Shown here in pieces: positions 18,320-26,878 of a stretch of 64,000 nucleotides of DNA. The position numbers were made by a program, and so were the translations under genes. The DNA comes from Rhodophyticola porphyridii. GTDB lineage: Bacteria; Pseudomonadota; Alphaproteobacteria; Rhodobacterales; Rhodobacteraceae. Position 1 is the first letter of the stretch. Each line of letters begins with the position of its first letter. Below the pieces are notes generated by a model that saw only the letters and a list, made by a program, of their open reading frames with translations, was not told the DNA's origin and did no database searches. The stretch spans positions 7,501 through 71,500 of the forward strand of contig NZ_RCNT01000003.1 in NCBI RefSeq assembly GCF_003688285.1. Direction: 5' to 3'.

Positions 18320-18649
18320 ATGCCAATCCAAGCCCAAATCCCTTACGCCGTGGTGGCCCTTCTGGTATTTGGAACACCCGCTCTGGCAGAGAGTGAAGGC
18401 CCCTTCAGCGAACGCGCTGTCGCCACCTTCATTGCTGCCGACGTCAACAATGACGAGCATCTCAGCTTCGATGAGTTCGGCAACTTTATCCGCACCATGG
18501 CCGCTTATGGTCAGCCGACGTCGCGACGGATTCGCACCTTTGGCGCCTACCGGATGGCTTTCAGCAGGATCGATGTGAACGGTGACGGCTATGTCAGCCC
18601 GAACGAGATGCGTAGCGCAGACCGCTCTCACCGGGCCGAGGGTGGATAG
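18320..18649 (+). CDS. Exported EF-hand calcium-binding protein
   Basis: A 109-residue periplasmic protein with a Sec signal (hydrophobic AVVALLVFGT, cleavage ALAES). Two EF-hand loops are visible: DVNNDEHLSFDEF (about residues 52-64) and DVNGDGYVSPNEM (about 88-100), both with acidic ligand positions and closing Glu. Likely a calcium-responsive envelope protein; no partner is known. ATG 18320 chosen because the longer frame precedes the signal peptide with unrelated sequence. Convergent with the PaaK-like gene, stops two bases apart. Confidence 0.85.
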   Translation: MPIQAQIPYAVVALLVFGTPALAESEGPFSERAVATFIAADVNNDEHLSFDEFGNFIRTMAAYGQPTSRRIRTFGAYRMAFSRIDVNGDGYVSPNEMRSADRSHRAEGG

Positions 18650-18651
18650 AT

Positions 18652-19863
18652 CTAGTCATAAACGCGGCGATCATCGATGACCTTGCCGTCATTCGGAAGG
18701 CTGCCGGGCGCAACGATTTCGATCTTGCCTTTCAGCTTCAGACTGTCGGTGGCACTGCTGGCAAACGCATCCTCGTTGCCGCCTTCGGCCTCGATCTGAA
18801 CGGTCATTGCGTCCATCTCCCCCTCCCGCGTGGCGATAACCCGCGCCTTGGCGATTTCGGGGTGCTTGGCCACGAAATCGGCCACCTGTTCGGGGCGCAC
18901 GAACATCCCCTTGATCTTGGTCGTCTGATCGGCGCGGCCCATCCACCCCTTGATCCGCATATTGGTCCGCCCGCACGGGCTTTGCCCGGCCATCACCGCA
19001 CTCAGATCGCCGGTGGCGAACCGAATCAGCGGGTAATCGGGGTTTAACGTCGTCACCACGACCTCGCCCACCTCGCCCTCCGACACCCGGTCACCGGTAC
19101 CAGGGCGCACGATCTCCACGATTACACCTTCGTCCACGATCATCCCTTCCATCGCGGGGCTTTCATAGGCGATGTTGCCCAGGTCCGCCGTGGCGTAGCT
19201 TTGCAGACAGGAGATGCCGCGATCCGCGTAATCCTGACGGAGGCTGGGAAACAGCGCGCCGCCGCCCACGGCCGCCTTGGTGATGCCAAGAGGCACGCCC
19301 ATCTCCGCGGCCTTGTCGAGGATCACCTTGAGATAGTCCGGCGTGCCCGCATAAGCGGTGGAGCCCACATCCCTGGCCGCGCGCACCTGCAACTCGGTCT
19401 GTCCCACACCCGCCGGGAGAACCGTGGCCCCCACGGCGCGCGCACCGGATTCGAAGATCATCCCCGCAGGGGTCAGATGATAGCCGAAGCAATTTTGCAC
19501 CACATCGCCCGCGCCGATGCCTGCCGCGTGTAAGAACCTGCCCATGCGCCACCAGTCATGACCGATCCCGCCGGGTTCGTAGATCGGCCCCGGCGACTGG
19601 AACACGTGGGCGACATTTGCGACCGGGATACCACCGAAGGGCGGTGCCGCCGCCTGCCATTCGCTCAACTGCGACTTTCTCAGCACCGGCAGGCTTGCCA
19701 GATCGTCGAGGTCCTTGATCGGCGCGATGCCGGGCAGGCAACTGTCCGGTGCACTCAGCACACGCTCGATCTGCGCCTGCACCGCGGCCAGTTGATCAGC
19801 CAATCGTTCGTCGGCGCTGCGTGTCTCCAGCCGGTCGAAAAATTCTTGCGCTTGATCTGCCAT
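18652..19863 (-). CDS. PaaK-like adenylate-forming protein (degenerate P-loop)
   Basis: A 403-residue relative of phenylacetate-CoA ligase. The C-terminal adenylation signatures are conserved (PLIRFATGDLSAV, GWMGRADQTTKIKGMFVRPEQV), as is the aromatic AGTPDYLKVIL region. The phosphate-binding motif normally reading SSGTTGKPT is replaced by FQSPGPIYEPGG, so normal ATP activation is doubtful. It is the last gene of the ABC/acyl-CoA ligase operon. The preceding App1-like gene overlaps an in-frame GTG at 19869 (GTGA); ATG 19863 is the more conventional start. A lysine that normally completes catalysis is not certain. Confidence 0.8.
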   Translation of the reverse strand: MADQAQEFFDRLETRSADERLADQLAAVQAQIERVLSAPDSCLPGIAPIKDLDDLASLPVLRKSQLSEWQAAAPPFGGIPVANVAHVFQSPGPIYEPGGIGHDWWRMGRFLHAAGIGAGDVVQNCFGYHLTPAGMIFESGARAVGATVLPAGVGQTELQVRAARDVGSTAYAGTPDYLKVILDKAAEMGVPLGITKAAVGGGALFPSLRQDYADRGISCLQSYATADLGNIAYESPAMEGMIVDEGVIVEIVRPGTGDRVSEGEVGEVVVTTLNPDYPLIRFATGDLSAVMAGQSPCGRTNMRIKGWMGRADQTTKIKGMFVRPEQVADFVAKHPEIAKARVIATREGEMDAMTVQIEAEGGNEDAFASSATDSLKLKGKIEIVAPGSLPNDGKVIDDRRVYD

Positions 19864-19865
19864 GG

Positions 19866-20876
19866 TCACGCCTGCCTTTGTTCGTCTTCAGGGGTCAGCC
19901 CCCAGTATGCCAATGCGCCGCCGAAACCGGGGCCATGATAGCAGGGCACGCCTGCCGCTTCGATCTCGGCGATGGCGGCCGCGTCATCCGCACCGACACC
20001 GGGGGCGGGCTCGCGCAGCGCCACGCCGCGTACCCGGCCCGAATGCCGCCTGATCGCGTCGCGATAGACATGCGCGTCCTTCTGCCCGCTGTCGCCCAGC
20101 AACAGCACCGGCAGATCAGGAGTGGCGGCAAGGATCGTGTCGATCGCGGCACTCTTGTGGTCCAGATGCCCCGCCCCGATACCGCCGGAGGGCGACACGC
20201 CAAGATCGCGCAGGAACATGGGCCCCCGCGGCAGATCGGCCCGGGCGAACAGCCCCTCCAGAAAATCATGCAGGTTCCACGGGGAGGAGGAGACATAGAA
20301 GACCGGGTTGCGTCCGCGTTCGGCCAGTGTCGCCATGAGCTTCACCGCATCGGGATGTACCACCCGGGTCAATGCCGAACCGGTGAAGGTCGTCCACAGG
20401 TTCCGGGCCAGCGAATGGGCGCCGGTTTCGATCATCGTGTCGTCGATATCCGAAATGACCAGCCAGCGCGCGGTCGCCCCGGGCACTTGCACCGGGCAGA
20501 TCACCTCGCTGTCCGGTCGTCCGGCAATCCGCATCGGCACATCGTCCCAAGGCCCGGCGCCCGCGCCGGGCACCGTCAGCGTCACATAGCCTTCTGCATC
20601 GCTCAGCGCCTCCACCCCTTCCGACAGGACGGCGATACCGGCCACTTCGTCGGTGATGAAAAGCGACGCCATCTGCCGCAGATTGGTCAGCCGGGACTGC
20701 TCCGGATCGGGCTCGGAGGCCCGCAGATGGGTCAGAACACGGGCACGCAGAACCCGGCCCTCGGGCGTGGCATAGCCGATATACGGGTCCAGCACCGGTG
20801 CGCCTTTGCGACGCCCGATCCGTTCGAGCCCTCTTTCGGCAACCCTGGCCGCCGATACGAACGCATCCCGTAGCAC
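19866..20876 (-). CDS. App1-like (DUF2183) phosphatidate phosphatase-domain protein
   Basis: A 336-residue protein of the HAD-like App1 family, whose yeast founder dephosphorylates phosphatidate. The catalytic DxDxT motif is seen in VISDIDDTMIETGAHS (about residues 140-155), with YVSSSPWNLHDFL and LLLGDSGQKDAHVY as further HAD motifs. No signal or membrane helix, so cytosolic or peripheral. GTG start six bases after livF; its stop overlaps the start of the PaaK-like gene. Position in an acyl-CoA ligase/ABC operon suggests a lipid- or acyl-related role (inference). Confidence 0.85.
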   Translation of the reverse strand: MLRDAFVSAARVAERGLERIGRRKGAPVLDPYIGYATPEGRVLRARVLTHLRASEPDPEQSRLTNLRQMASLFITDEVAGIAVLSEGVEALSDAEGYVTLTVPGAGAGPWDDVPMRIAGRPDSEVICPVQVPGATARWLVISDIDDTMIETGAHSLARNLWTTFTGSALTRVVHPDAVKLMATLAERGRNPVFYVSSSPWNLHDFLEGLFARADLPRGPMFLRDLGVSPSGGIGAGHLDHKSAAIDTILAATPDLPVLLLGDSGQKDAHVYRDAIRRHSGRVRGVALREPAPGVGADDAAAIAEIEAAGVPCYHGPGFGGALAYWGLTPEDEQRQA

Positions 20877-20881
20877 GGGGC

Positions 20882-21736
20882 TCAGCTCAGCCAGCGTTTG
20901 CGACGGCGATAAGACCGCACGTCGCGAAAGCTCTTGCGCCCGTCATCGCCGACGCCCAGGTAAAACTCCTTCACATCCGGGTTTTCGCGCAGATCGGCGG
21001 CGGGTCCATCCATCACCACGCGCCCGCTTTCCAGAATATAGCCGTAATGCGCAAATCTGAGCGCGACATTGGTGTTCTGCTCGGCGAGCAGAAAGCTCAC
21101 GCCCTCTTTCTCGTTCAGGTCTTTCACGATCCCGAAAATCTCTTCGACAAGCTGCGGGGCCAGCCCCATGCTGGGCTCGTCCAGCAGGATCGTCTCAGGC
21201 TTGGACATCAATGCCCGGCCAATCGCCGTCATCTGCTGCTCTCCGCCGGATGTGTAGCCCGCCTGGCTCTTGCGCCGCTCTTTCAGGCGCGGGAAATAGG
21301 TATAGACCTTTTCAAGATCCGCATCTATCGCGGCGCGCCCGTCCTTGCGGGTATAGGACCCGGTCAACAGGTTCTCTTCCACCGTAAGATGCTCAAAGCA
21401 ATGGCGGCCTTCCATCACCTGGATAACGCCCCGCTCCACCAGATCGGAGGGGTTCAGATCCTGCACCCGCTCTCCGCGATAGTGGATCGAGCCCTTGGTC
21501 ACCTCGCCGCGTTCAGAATGCAGGAGGTTGGAGATCGCCTTCAGCGTGGTGGTCTTGCCCGCGCCGTTGCCGCCCAGCAATGCGGTAATGCCCCCCTTTG
21601 GCACGTTCAGCGATACCCCTTTCAACACCAGGATCACATGGTTGTAGATGACCTCGATATTGTTGACTTCCAGAAGCGTCTCCGCCCCATCGAGTTCCGG
21701 GGCTTTCCCGTCTCCATGCAACTCGGTGTCCAGCAT
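20882..21736 (-). CDS. livF: ABC transporter ATP-binding protein, LivF type
   Basis: One of two ATPases of a branched-chain amino acid (HAAT)-type importer. Walker A GGNGAGKTT, signature TSGGEQQM, Walker B TILLDEPSMGL and the H-loop-like LLAEQN are present. Residues beyond about 240 (YLGVGDDGRKSFRDVRSYRRRKRWLS) form a basic tail longer than usual. Start 21736 (MLDTELHGD) has GGGAGA upstream; a TTG frame start at 21787 is less likely. Sits between the substrate-binding protein and the App1-like gene. Substrate unknown despite the LivF name. Confidence 0.9.
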   Translation of the reverse strand: MLDTELHGDGKAPELDGAETLLEVNNIEVIYNHVILVLKGVSLNVPKGGITALLGGNGAGKTTTLKAISNLLHSERGEVTKGSIHYRGERVQDLNPSDLVERGVIQVMEGRHCFEHLTVEENLLTGSYTRKDGRAAIDADLEKVYTYFPRLKERRKSQAGYTSGGEQQMTAIGRALMSKPETILLDEPSMGLAPQLVEEIFGIVKDLNEKEGVSFLLAEQNTNVALRFAHYGYILESGRVVMDGPAADLRENPDVKEFYLGVGDDGRKSFRDVRSYRRRKRWLS

Positions 21737-21838
21737 CGCGTGGCTCTCCCACTCAAAGCTGCGGAAAACCGCGGCTTCCTTTTCCAAATACGCAAAATCC
21801 CGGCGGCAGCGGCTGCGCCGCCGCCGGGCTCTCTCAGA

Positions 21839-23122
21839 TCAGCTTTCGTTGCAGCGCAGCTCGATGTTGTTTTCCGCTGCAAATGCGGCGCTGTCCTCGG
21901 CGACCAGCGGGTCGGTCACGCTGTCGTCGGGGGCGATGAAATCGGTCAGCGTCACCCACTCGCCGGCTTCCGCATTCCACTGCTGCATCCGCGCCATGCC
22001 GGATCCGCCATGATCTTCGCAGGTCACTGTGAACTCCGGCCCGATACCCGGCATGCCCAACTCTTCCATCCGCGCGTTGGTCATCACCAGTGCTTCCATC
22101 CCATCCCGCATCATCGCGGCGTCGATATCTGCGACCCCGTGGATTTCCTGCGCGGTACGGGCCGCTTCGGCTGCCAGCATCGCGGCATACATCCCACGGG
22201 TATAAAGCACCGATCCCAGATTGGTGCCATCGCCGGCCGCCAGGCCCGCATCGATCACATGCTCCTGGATTTCGTCGAAGACCGGCAGATCGCCCAAAAC
22301 ATTCATGTTCAGCGCGCGGTAGCCGTTTGCGTCCATGCCTGCGGGCTCAACATCATGCTCGGCCCCGGCCCACCAGTTGCCGATGAAATTCTCCATCGGG
22401 AAACGGATATTGGCGGCCTCCTGAATCGCGACCTGGTTCATCACGCCCCAGCCCCACATGATCACGTAATCCGGGCGCTCGCGGCGGATGGTCAGCCACT
22501 GGTTGCCCTGCTCCTGACCGGGGTGATCCACCGCCAGCTGGCTCAACTCGAAACCATGCATCTCGGACAATGTTTCCAGCGTGCGGATCGGCTCCCGGCC
22601 ATAAGCCGAATTGTGGTAGAGAAGCGTGATGGTCTTGCCTTCCAGCGACCCGCCGTTTTCCTCCAGCAACTGGTTGATGATCACCGATGCCGCATCCCAG
22701 TAGTTCGCGGGATAGTTGAACACGTGGCTGAACACGGTACCGTTCGAGGCCGAGGTCCGGCCGTAGCCCATAGTGTGAAGCGGGATGCCATCCGCGGTCG
22801 CGCGGGGGATCAGCTGATAAGTGATGCCGGTGGACAGCGGCTGATAGACAAGTGCGCCCTCGCCCTTGGTGCTCTCGTAGCATTCCACGCCACGCTCGGT
22901 GTTATAGGCGGTCTCGCATTCCACCACGCGCGTCATCACACCACCGATACCGCCATCGCGCTGGTTCAGCAGCGTCATGTAGTCCTGATACCCGTCCGAA
23001 AACGGAATACCGCCCGCGGCATAGGGGCCGGTCCGGTAGCTGAGATCGGGGAACACAAGGTCCGCCAGTGCGGGCCCTGCGGCCATCACCGTGGCGACGG
23101 CAAGGGTTGCTAATGTCTTCAT
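21839..23122 (-). CDS. ABC transporter substrate-binding protein (Liv-type)
   Basis: A 427-residue periplasmic binding protein with a Sec signal (MKTLATLAVATVMAAGPALAD). It belongs to the type-I fold used by leucine/amide transporters (GIPFSDGYQDYMTLLNQRDGGIGG; ITLLYHNSAYGREPIRTLE; PDYVIMWGWGVMNQVAIQEA). Several cysteines are present. ATG 23122 has GGGAGG eight bases upstream; the region beyond is not part of this gene. In an operon with two acyl-CoA ligase-like genes, the cargo is probably an organic acid and not leucine (inference). Confidence 0.92.
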   Translation of the reverse strand: MKTLATLAVATVMAAGPALADLVFPDLSYRTGPYAAGGIPFSDGYQDYMTLLNQRDGGIGGVMTRVVECETAYNTERGVECYESTKGEGALVYQPLSTGITYQLIPRATADGIPLHTMGYGRTSASNGTVFSHVFNYPANYWDAASVIINQLLEENGGSLEGKTITLLYHNSAYGREPIRTLETLSEMHGFELSQLAVDHPGQEQGNQWLTIRRERPDYVIMWGWGVMNQVAIQEAANIRFPMENFIGNWWAGAEHDVEPAGMDANGYRALNMNVLGDLPVFDEIQEHVIDAGLAAGDGTNLGSVLYTRGMYAAMLAAEAARTAQEIHGVADIDAAMMRDGMEALVMTNARMEELGMPGIGPEFTVTCEDHGGSGMARMQQWNAEAGEWVTLTDFIAPDDSVTDPLVAEDSAAFAAENNIELRCNES

Positions 23123-23196
23123 CGGGTATCCTCCCATTTGGTTGATCTTTGTTGGATGCCGGGGTTGTGCCCGGTCGTATGGTTCAAGGCCGCGCC

Positions 23197-24273
23197 CTAA
23201 TGCGGGAAGGGCCAAAGTCGCAGTTTTTCCTTGGCCAGCGCCCAGAGGCGGGCCAGCCCGTGCGGTTCGACGATCAGGAAGATCATGATCATCGCGCCGA
23301 CGATCACGAATTCGAAATGCGTGGCAAGGGCGGTGTCCCAGCCCATCCCGTCGGTCAGGATGTTTCTCAGCAGCACCGGCAGCAGCACCATGAAGGCCGC
23401 ACCCGCGAAGGCGCCGAAGATGCTGCCCAGCCCCCCGATGATGATCATGAAGAGAACCAGGAACGACTTGGTGATGCCATAGGCTTCGCCCACCTCGACA
23501 GCGCCCAGATAGACGGTGAAGAGAAGCGCGCCGGAAATACCCACGTAGAAGCTCGACACCGCAAAAGCGGTCAGCTTGGCCTTCAGCGGGTTCACCCCGA
23601 TGATCTCGGCAGCGATATCCATATCCCGGATCGCCATCCACTGCCGCCCGATCGATCCGCGCGTGAGATTCCGGGCGATCCATGCAAGCACGAAGACGAA
23701 GGCCAGGCAGAACAGGTATTTCACCCAGCTCTCTGCGTTCGGACCCGTAACGGCCATGCCGAACATCGTGCGTTCCGGCGCGTTGATCTGGCCGGAAGCG
23801 GAATAGTTGTAGAACCAAGGCACCTTGTTGAAGAGCCAGACAAGGAAGAACTGCGCCGCCAGCGTCGCCACGGCCAGATAGAACCCCTTGATCCTCAGGC
23901 TAGGCAGGCCGAACATCACGCCCACGATTGCGGTCATGAAACCCGACAGAAGGGTGATCGTGACCATATCCAGCCCGGGAAACGCCGTCATCAGCTTGTA
24001 GGAAGTGTAGGCCCCCACCGCCATGAACCCGCCCGTGCCAAGCGACACCTGCCCGCAATACCCGGTCAGGATGTTCAGGCCGATCGCCGCGATCGCATAG
24101 ATCAGGAAGGGCAACAGGATCGCATTTGCCCAGTAATCGTTGATCACGAAGGGCACGATCCCGATCGCCATGAACAGGACGAAATAGTACCGGTATCGGT
24201 CGAAGGCGATCGGGAAAGTCTGGTTGTCCTTTGCGTAGGTGGTCTTGAAGTCACCGGCTTCACGATAAAACAT
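23197..24273 (-). CDS. livM: ABC transporter permease, LivM type
   Basis: Inner-membrane permease of 358 residues with about nine to ten hydrophobic segments. LivM signatures include LNILTGYCGQVSLGTGGFMAVGAYTSY and the EAA-like loop RGSIGRQWMAIRDMDIAAEIIGVNPLKAKLTAF. The ATG overlaps the TGA of the preceding small membrane protein gene by one base (TGATG), so translation is coupled. Paired with the LivH-type permease. Confidence 0.94.
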   Translation of the reverse strand: MFYREAGDFKTTYAKDNQTFPIAFDRYRYYFVLFMAIGIVPFVINDYWANAILLPFLIYAIAAIGLNILTGYCGQVSLGTGGFMAVGAYTSYKLMTAFPGLDMVTITLLSGFMTAIVGVMFGLPSLRIKGFYLAVATLAAQFFLVWLFNKVPWFYNYSASGQINAPERTMFGMAVTGPNAESWVKYLFCLAFVFVLAWIARNLTRGSIGRQWMAIRDMDIAAEIIGVNPLKAKLTAFAVSSFYVGISGALLFTVYLGAVEVGEAYGITKSFLVLFMIIIGGLGSIFGAFAGAAFMVLLPVLLRNILTDGMGWDTALATHFEFVIVGAMIMIFLIVEPHGLARLWALAKEKLRLWPFPH

Positions 24274-24533
24274 CAGGCACCCTCCCGAACCATTAACACC
24301 CGCCCGATCAGCCCGATCACAAGGCCGACCGGTGTCAGGATCGCGGGCCAGATTGTGAGATCGCGCTGCCCGAACACCTCAGCGGCCAGAAACAGTCCGG
24401 AAAACCAGAAGATCGCAAAGCCTACCGTGGTCACGATGGCCCATATCTTCTTGGCCTGTGTTCCCCCCTTGACGAAGGCGGGTCTGCCTACATTGGCAAA
24501 GGGATTAGGCGGATCCGGCTGATTGTCGATCAT
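24273..24533 (-). CDS. Small two-helix membrane protein in the ABC operon
   Basis: An 86-residue protein with two hydrophobic segments (IWAIVTTVGFAIFWFSGLFLAA; IWPAILTPVGLVIGLIGRVLM) separated by a short polar loop. Unrecognised. It is translationally coupled to livM and to a possible 50-codon frame upstream. Its fixed place between permease genes suggests an accessory subunit of the importer (inference). Confidence 0.8.
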   Translation of the reverse strand: MIDNQPDPPNPFANVGRPAFVKGGTQAKKIWAIVTTVGFAIFWFSGLFLAAEVFGQRDLTIWPAILTPVGLVIGLIGRVLMVREGA

Positions 24534-24682
24534 ACTCTCTGCTCCCTGCTTGCCATGGCATCACTGGCAGAGGCCGCGCCTAGCGGATGCGGCGCTCGGG
24601 CCTGCCGGCCGCCGGATGCAGCCGGCCACTCATCGGTCTGAAAGGCGGCGCAGCCCGCGCTCCCGCCGGATCGATCTGCCAT
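24530..24682 (-). CDS. Possible 50-codon small reading frame between livH and the small membrane protein
   Basis: Starts ATG three bases after the livH stop and ends with an ATGA overlap onto the next gene, the pattern of a coupled gene. The predicted product (MADRSGGSAGCAAFQTDE at the N-terminus) is hydrophilic and low in complexity, with no recognised motif and no clear ribosome site. It may only be spacer; kept at low confidence because of the precise overlaps. Confidence 0.3.
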   Translation of the reverse strand: MADRSGGSAGCAAFQTDEWPAASGGRQARAPHPLGAASASDAMASREQRV

Positions 24683-24684
24683 AG

Positions 24685-25674
24685 TCACACCCTCTCGATG
24701 ATTTTTTCGCCGAACAGGCCCTGCGGTCGGAACACCAGGAAGACCAATGCCAGCACATAGGCAAACCAGTTTTCCGTCGCGCCGCCGATCAGCGGACCGA
24801 TGGAGAACTCGAAAAGCGCCTCGCCCACTCCGATGATCAGCCCCCCTACAATCGCACCCGGGATCGAGGTGAACCCGCCCAGCATCAGCACCGGCAGCGC
24901 CTTCAGCGCAATCAGCGACAGCGAGAACTGCACCCCCGATTTGGAGCCCCACATGATCCCCGCCACCAGCGCCACGATGCCCGCCAGCGACCAGACGAGG
25001 ATCCAGACATAGTTGAGCGAGATACCCACGCTCAGCGCGGCCTGATGGTCATCGGCCACCGCGCGCATGGCGCGGCCGTTCTTGGTGTATTGCGCATAGG
25101 CGATCAGGCCTGCCACCAGCACCGCGGCGATGCCGGTTGCCCAAAGATCCAGATTGTCGATGAAAAACCCATAGCCGAAAATCTCGAACGTCACCTGATC
25201 GATAGTGTCGTTGATCCCCTGCGGCAGGCCGACATCCAGATTGCGGATCTCCGAGCCCCACATCAGATCGCTCACCCCTTCGAGGAAATAGGCAAGCCCG
25301 ATCGTCGCCATGAACAGAATGATCGGCTCCTGCCCCACCAGATGTCTGAAGATGAACTTCTGAACGAACAGCGCGAAGCCAATCATCACCAGGACGGTCA
25401 GCAGAATGGCCAGCAAGGCCGGCACCTCCCATCCGAAATAGTGAATGTCGGTTCCCAGAACTTCATTGATGATATGGGCAAACGGCACCCGTCCGTCCTG
25501 AATGCCGACCAGAGTCATCGCCGCGAAGAGCGCCATCACCCCTTGCGCGTAGTTGAAGATGCCGGACGCCTTGAAGATCAGCACGAAGCCAAGCGCCACA
25601 AGCGAATACATCACCCCGGTCATAAGGCCGTTCAGCGTGACCTCCATCGCAAAAACGAGTTGTTCAGGCATCAT
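24685..25674 (-). CDS. livH: ABC transporter permease, LivH type
   Basis: A 329-residue inner-membrane permease with about eight hydrophobic segments. It has LivH hallmarks: LNGLMTGVMYSLVALGFVLI near the N-terminus, FNYAQGVMALF, and the cytoplasmic loop NGRAMRAVADDHQAALSVGI that contacts the ATPases. It forms the channel with the LivM-type protein. There is a 131-bp spacer from livG in which I see no gene. Confidence 0.94.
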   Translation of the reverse strand: MMPEQLVFAMEVTLNGLMTGVMYSLVALGFVLIFKASGIFNYAQGVMALFAAMTLVGIQDGRVPFAHIINEVLGTDIHYFGWEVPALLAILLTVLVMIGFALFVQKFIFRHLVGQEPIILFMATIGLAYFLEGVSDLMWGSEIRNLDVGLPQGINDTIDQVTFEIFGYGFFIDNLDLWATGIAAVLVAGLIAYAQYTKNGRAMRAVADDHQAALSVGISLNYVWILVWSLAGIVALVAGIMWGSKSGVQFSLSLIALKALPVLMLGGFTSIPGAIVGGLIIGVGEALFEFSIGPLIGGATENWFAYVLALVFLVFRPQGLFGEKIIERV

Positions 25675-25805
25675 GTCCCCCTGGGATCGAGATAATCGAG
25701 CGCACGGATGATCGCTGCGCGGCGATCCGTGGCAATCGTCGTGGCGAGAAAAGCGCGAGCGACCGAAATCCTGAGGAAGTTCGGCGTTCCGTGTGCGGCC
25801 CCCGA

Positions 25806-26627
25806 TCAGTCATGCGCGACCCCCAGATAGGCATCAATCACGTCGGGGTTGTTGCGCACCTCGTCGGGTGTGCCGTCGCCGATCTTCTTGCCGTAATCCA
25901 TCACCACCACACGGTCGGACAGGTCCATGACCACGCCCATATCATGCTCGATCAGCGCGATGGTCGTGCCGAACTCGTCATTCACGTCAAGAATGAAGCG
26001 GGACATATCCTCCTTCTCCTCGACATTCATGCCCGCCATCGGCTCGTCCAGCAGCAGGATGCTGGGCTCCGCAACAAGCGCTCGCGCCAGTTCGACCCGT
26101 TTCTTGAGCCCGTAAGGCAGCCGTCCCACCGGCGTCTTCCGGATATTCTGGATTTCAAGGAAATCGATGACCTCTTCGGCAACGCGCCGGTTCTTCACCT
26201 CTTCGCGCTGCGCCTTGCCCCACCAGAGCGCCTGATCGATGAAGCTCGCGGACATGTGGTTCAGACGCCCGGTCATGATATTGTCCAGCACTGTCATTCC
26301 GTCGAAAAGCGCGATGTTCTGGAAGGTCCGGGCGATGCCCTGCCGGGCCACCTGAAACGGTTTCATCGCCGGGCGCCGCGCGCCACGATACCACACCTCG
26401 CCCTCCTGCGGATGGTAGAACCCCGAAATGACGTTCAGCATCGAGGATTTACCCGCGCCGTTGGGCCCGATGATCGCGCGGATCTCTCCCTCGCGGATAT
26501 CGAAGGAGATATCCTTGATCGCCACGACCCCGCCAAATCGCAAGGTGATGTTGCGCATCTCCATGACCACACCGCCGATCTTGCGGCCGTCTTCGGTGGT
26601 GTAGCCGTCCGGGCTCATCTCGTTCAT
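25806..26627 (-). CDS. livG: ABC transporter ATP-binding protein, LivG type
   Basis: Second ATPase of the importer, 273 residues. Walker A GPNGAGKSS, the Q-loop region TFQNIALFDGMTV, signature-like LPYGLKKRVELARAL, Walker B ILLLDEPMAGM and switch histidine ALIEHDMGVVM are visible. Signature is LPYG in place of LSGG, a common LivG variation. ATG 26627 overlaps the stop of the preceding 84-residue membrane protein (ATGA), which decides the start. Confidence 0.92.
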   Translation of the reverse strand: MNEMSPDGYTTEDGRKIGGVVMEMRNITLRFGGVVAIKDISFDIREGEIRAIIGPNGAGKSSMLNVISGFYHPQEGEVWYRGARRPAMKPFQVARQGIARTFQNIALFDGMTVLDNIMTGRLNHMSASFIDQALWWGKAQREEVKNRRVAEEVIDFLEIQNIRKTPVGRLPYGLKKRVELARALVAEPSILLLDEPMAGMNVEEKEDMSRFILDVNDEFGTTIALIEHDMGVVMDLSDRVVVMDYGKKIGDGTPDEVRNNPDVIDAYLGVAHD

Positions 26628-26878
26628 TTCGCCTTCCCCCGTGTTGCCTGCCCCGAGCGGAAGATCAGCGCTCCGATCAGCCCGTAGATCAGCAAGGCAA
26701 CGATTGCCCATATCAGATTATCGGCCCACACATGGGGCATGCCGTAAAGCAGCGCGGCCAGCCCGCACACGCCGATCGCGCCGGCCTGTATCGCCGCTGC
26801 CCCGCGCCCCACATAGCGCCCGGCCACCCATGAAGCCGCAAAGCCAAGCAGAAAGAAAGAGGCGGCCAGCAAGGTCAT
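26624..26878 (-). CDS. Small membrane protein coupled to acyl-CoA ligase and livG
   Basis: An 84-residue protein with about three hydrophobic segments (LLAASFFLLGFAASWVAG; GAIGVCGLAALLYGM; LIWAIVALLIYGLIGALIF) and a basic C-terminus. Unrecognised. It overlaps both neighbours by four bases (ATGA), so the stoichiometry is tightly linked to the ligase and LivG. It could anchor or modulate the importer. Confidence 0.8.
   Translation of the reverse strand: MTLLAASFFLLGFAASWVAGRYVGRGAAAIQAGAIGVCGLAALLYGMPHVWADNLIWAIVALLIYGLIGALIFRSGQATRGKAK

Noticed and set aside
20798-23113. 771-codon plus-strand open frame
   Set aside because: Antisense to App1, LivF and the binding protein genes; typical long GC-rich shadow frame with histidine/arginine-rich nonsense composition.
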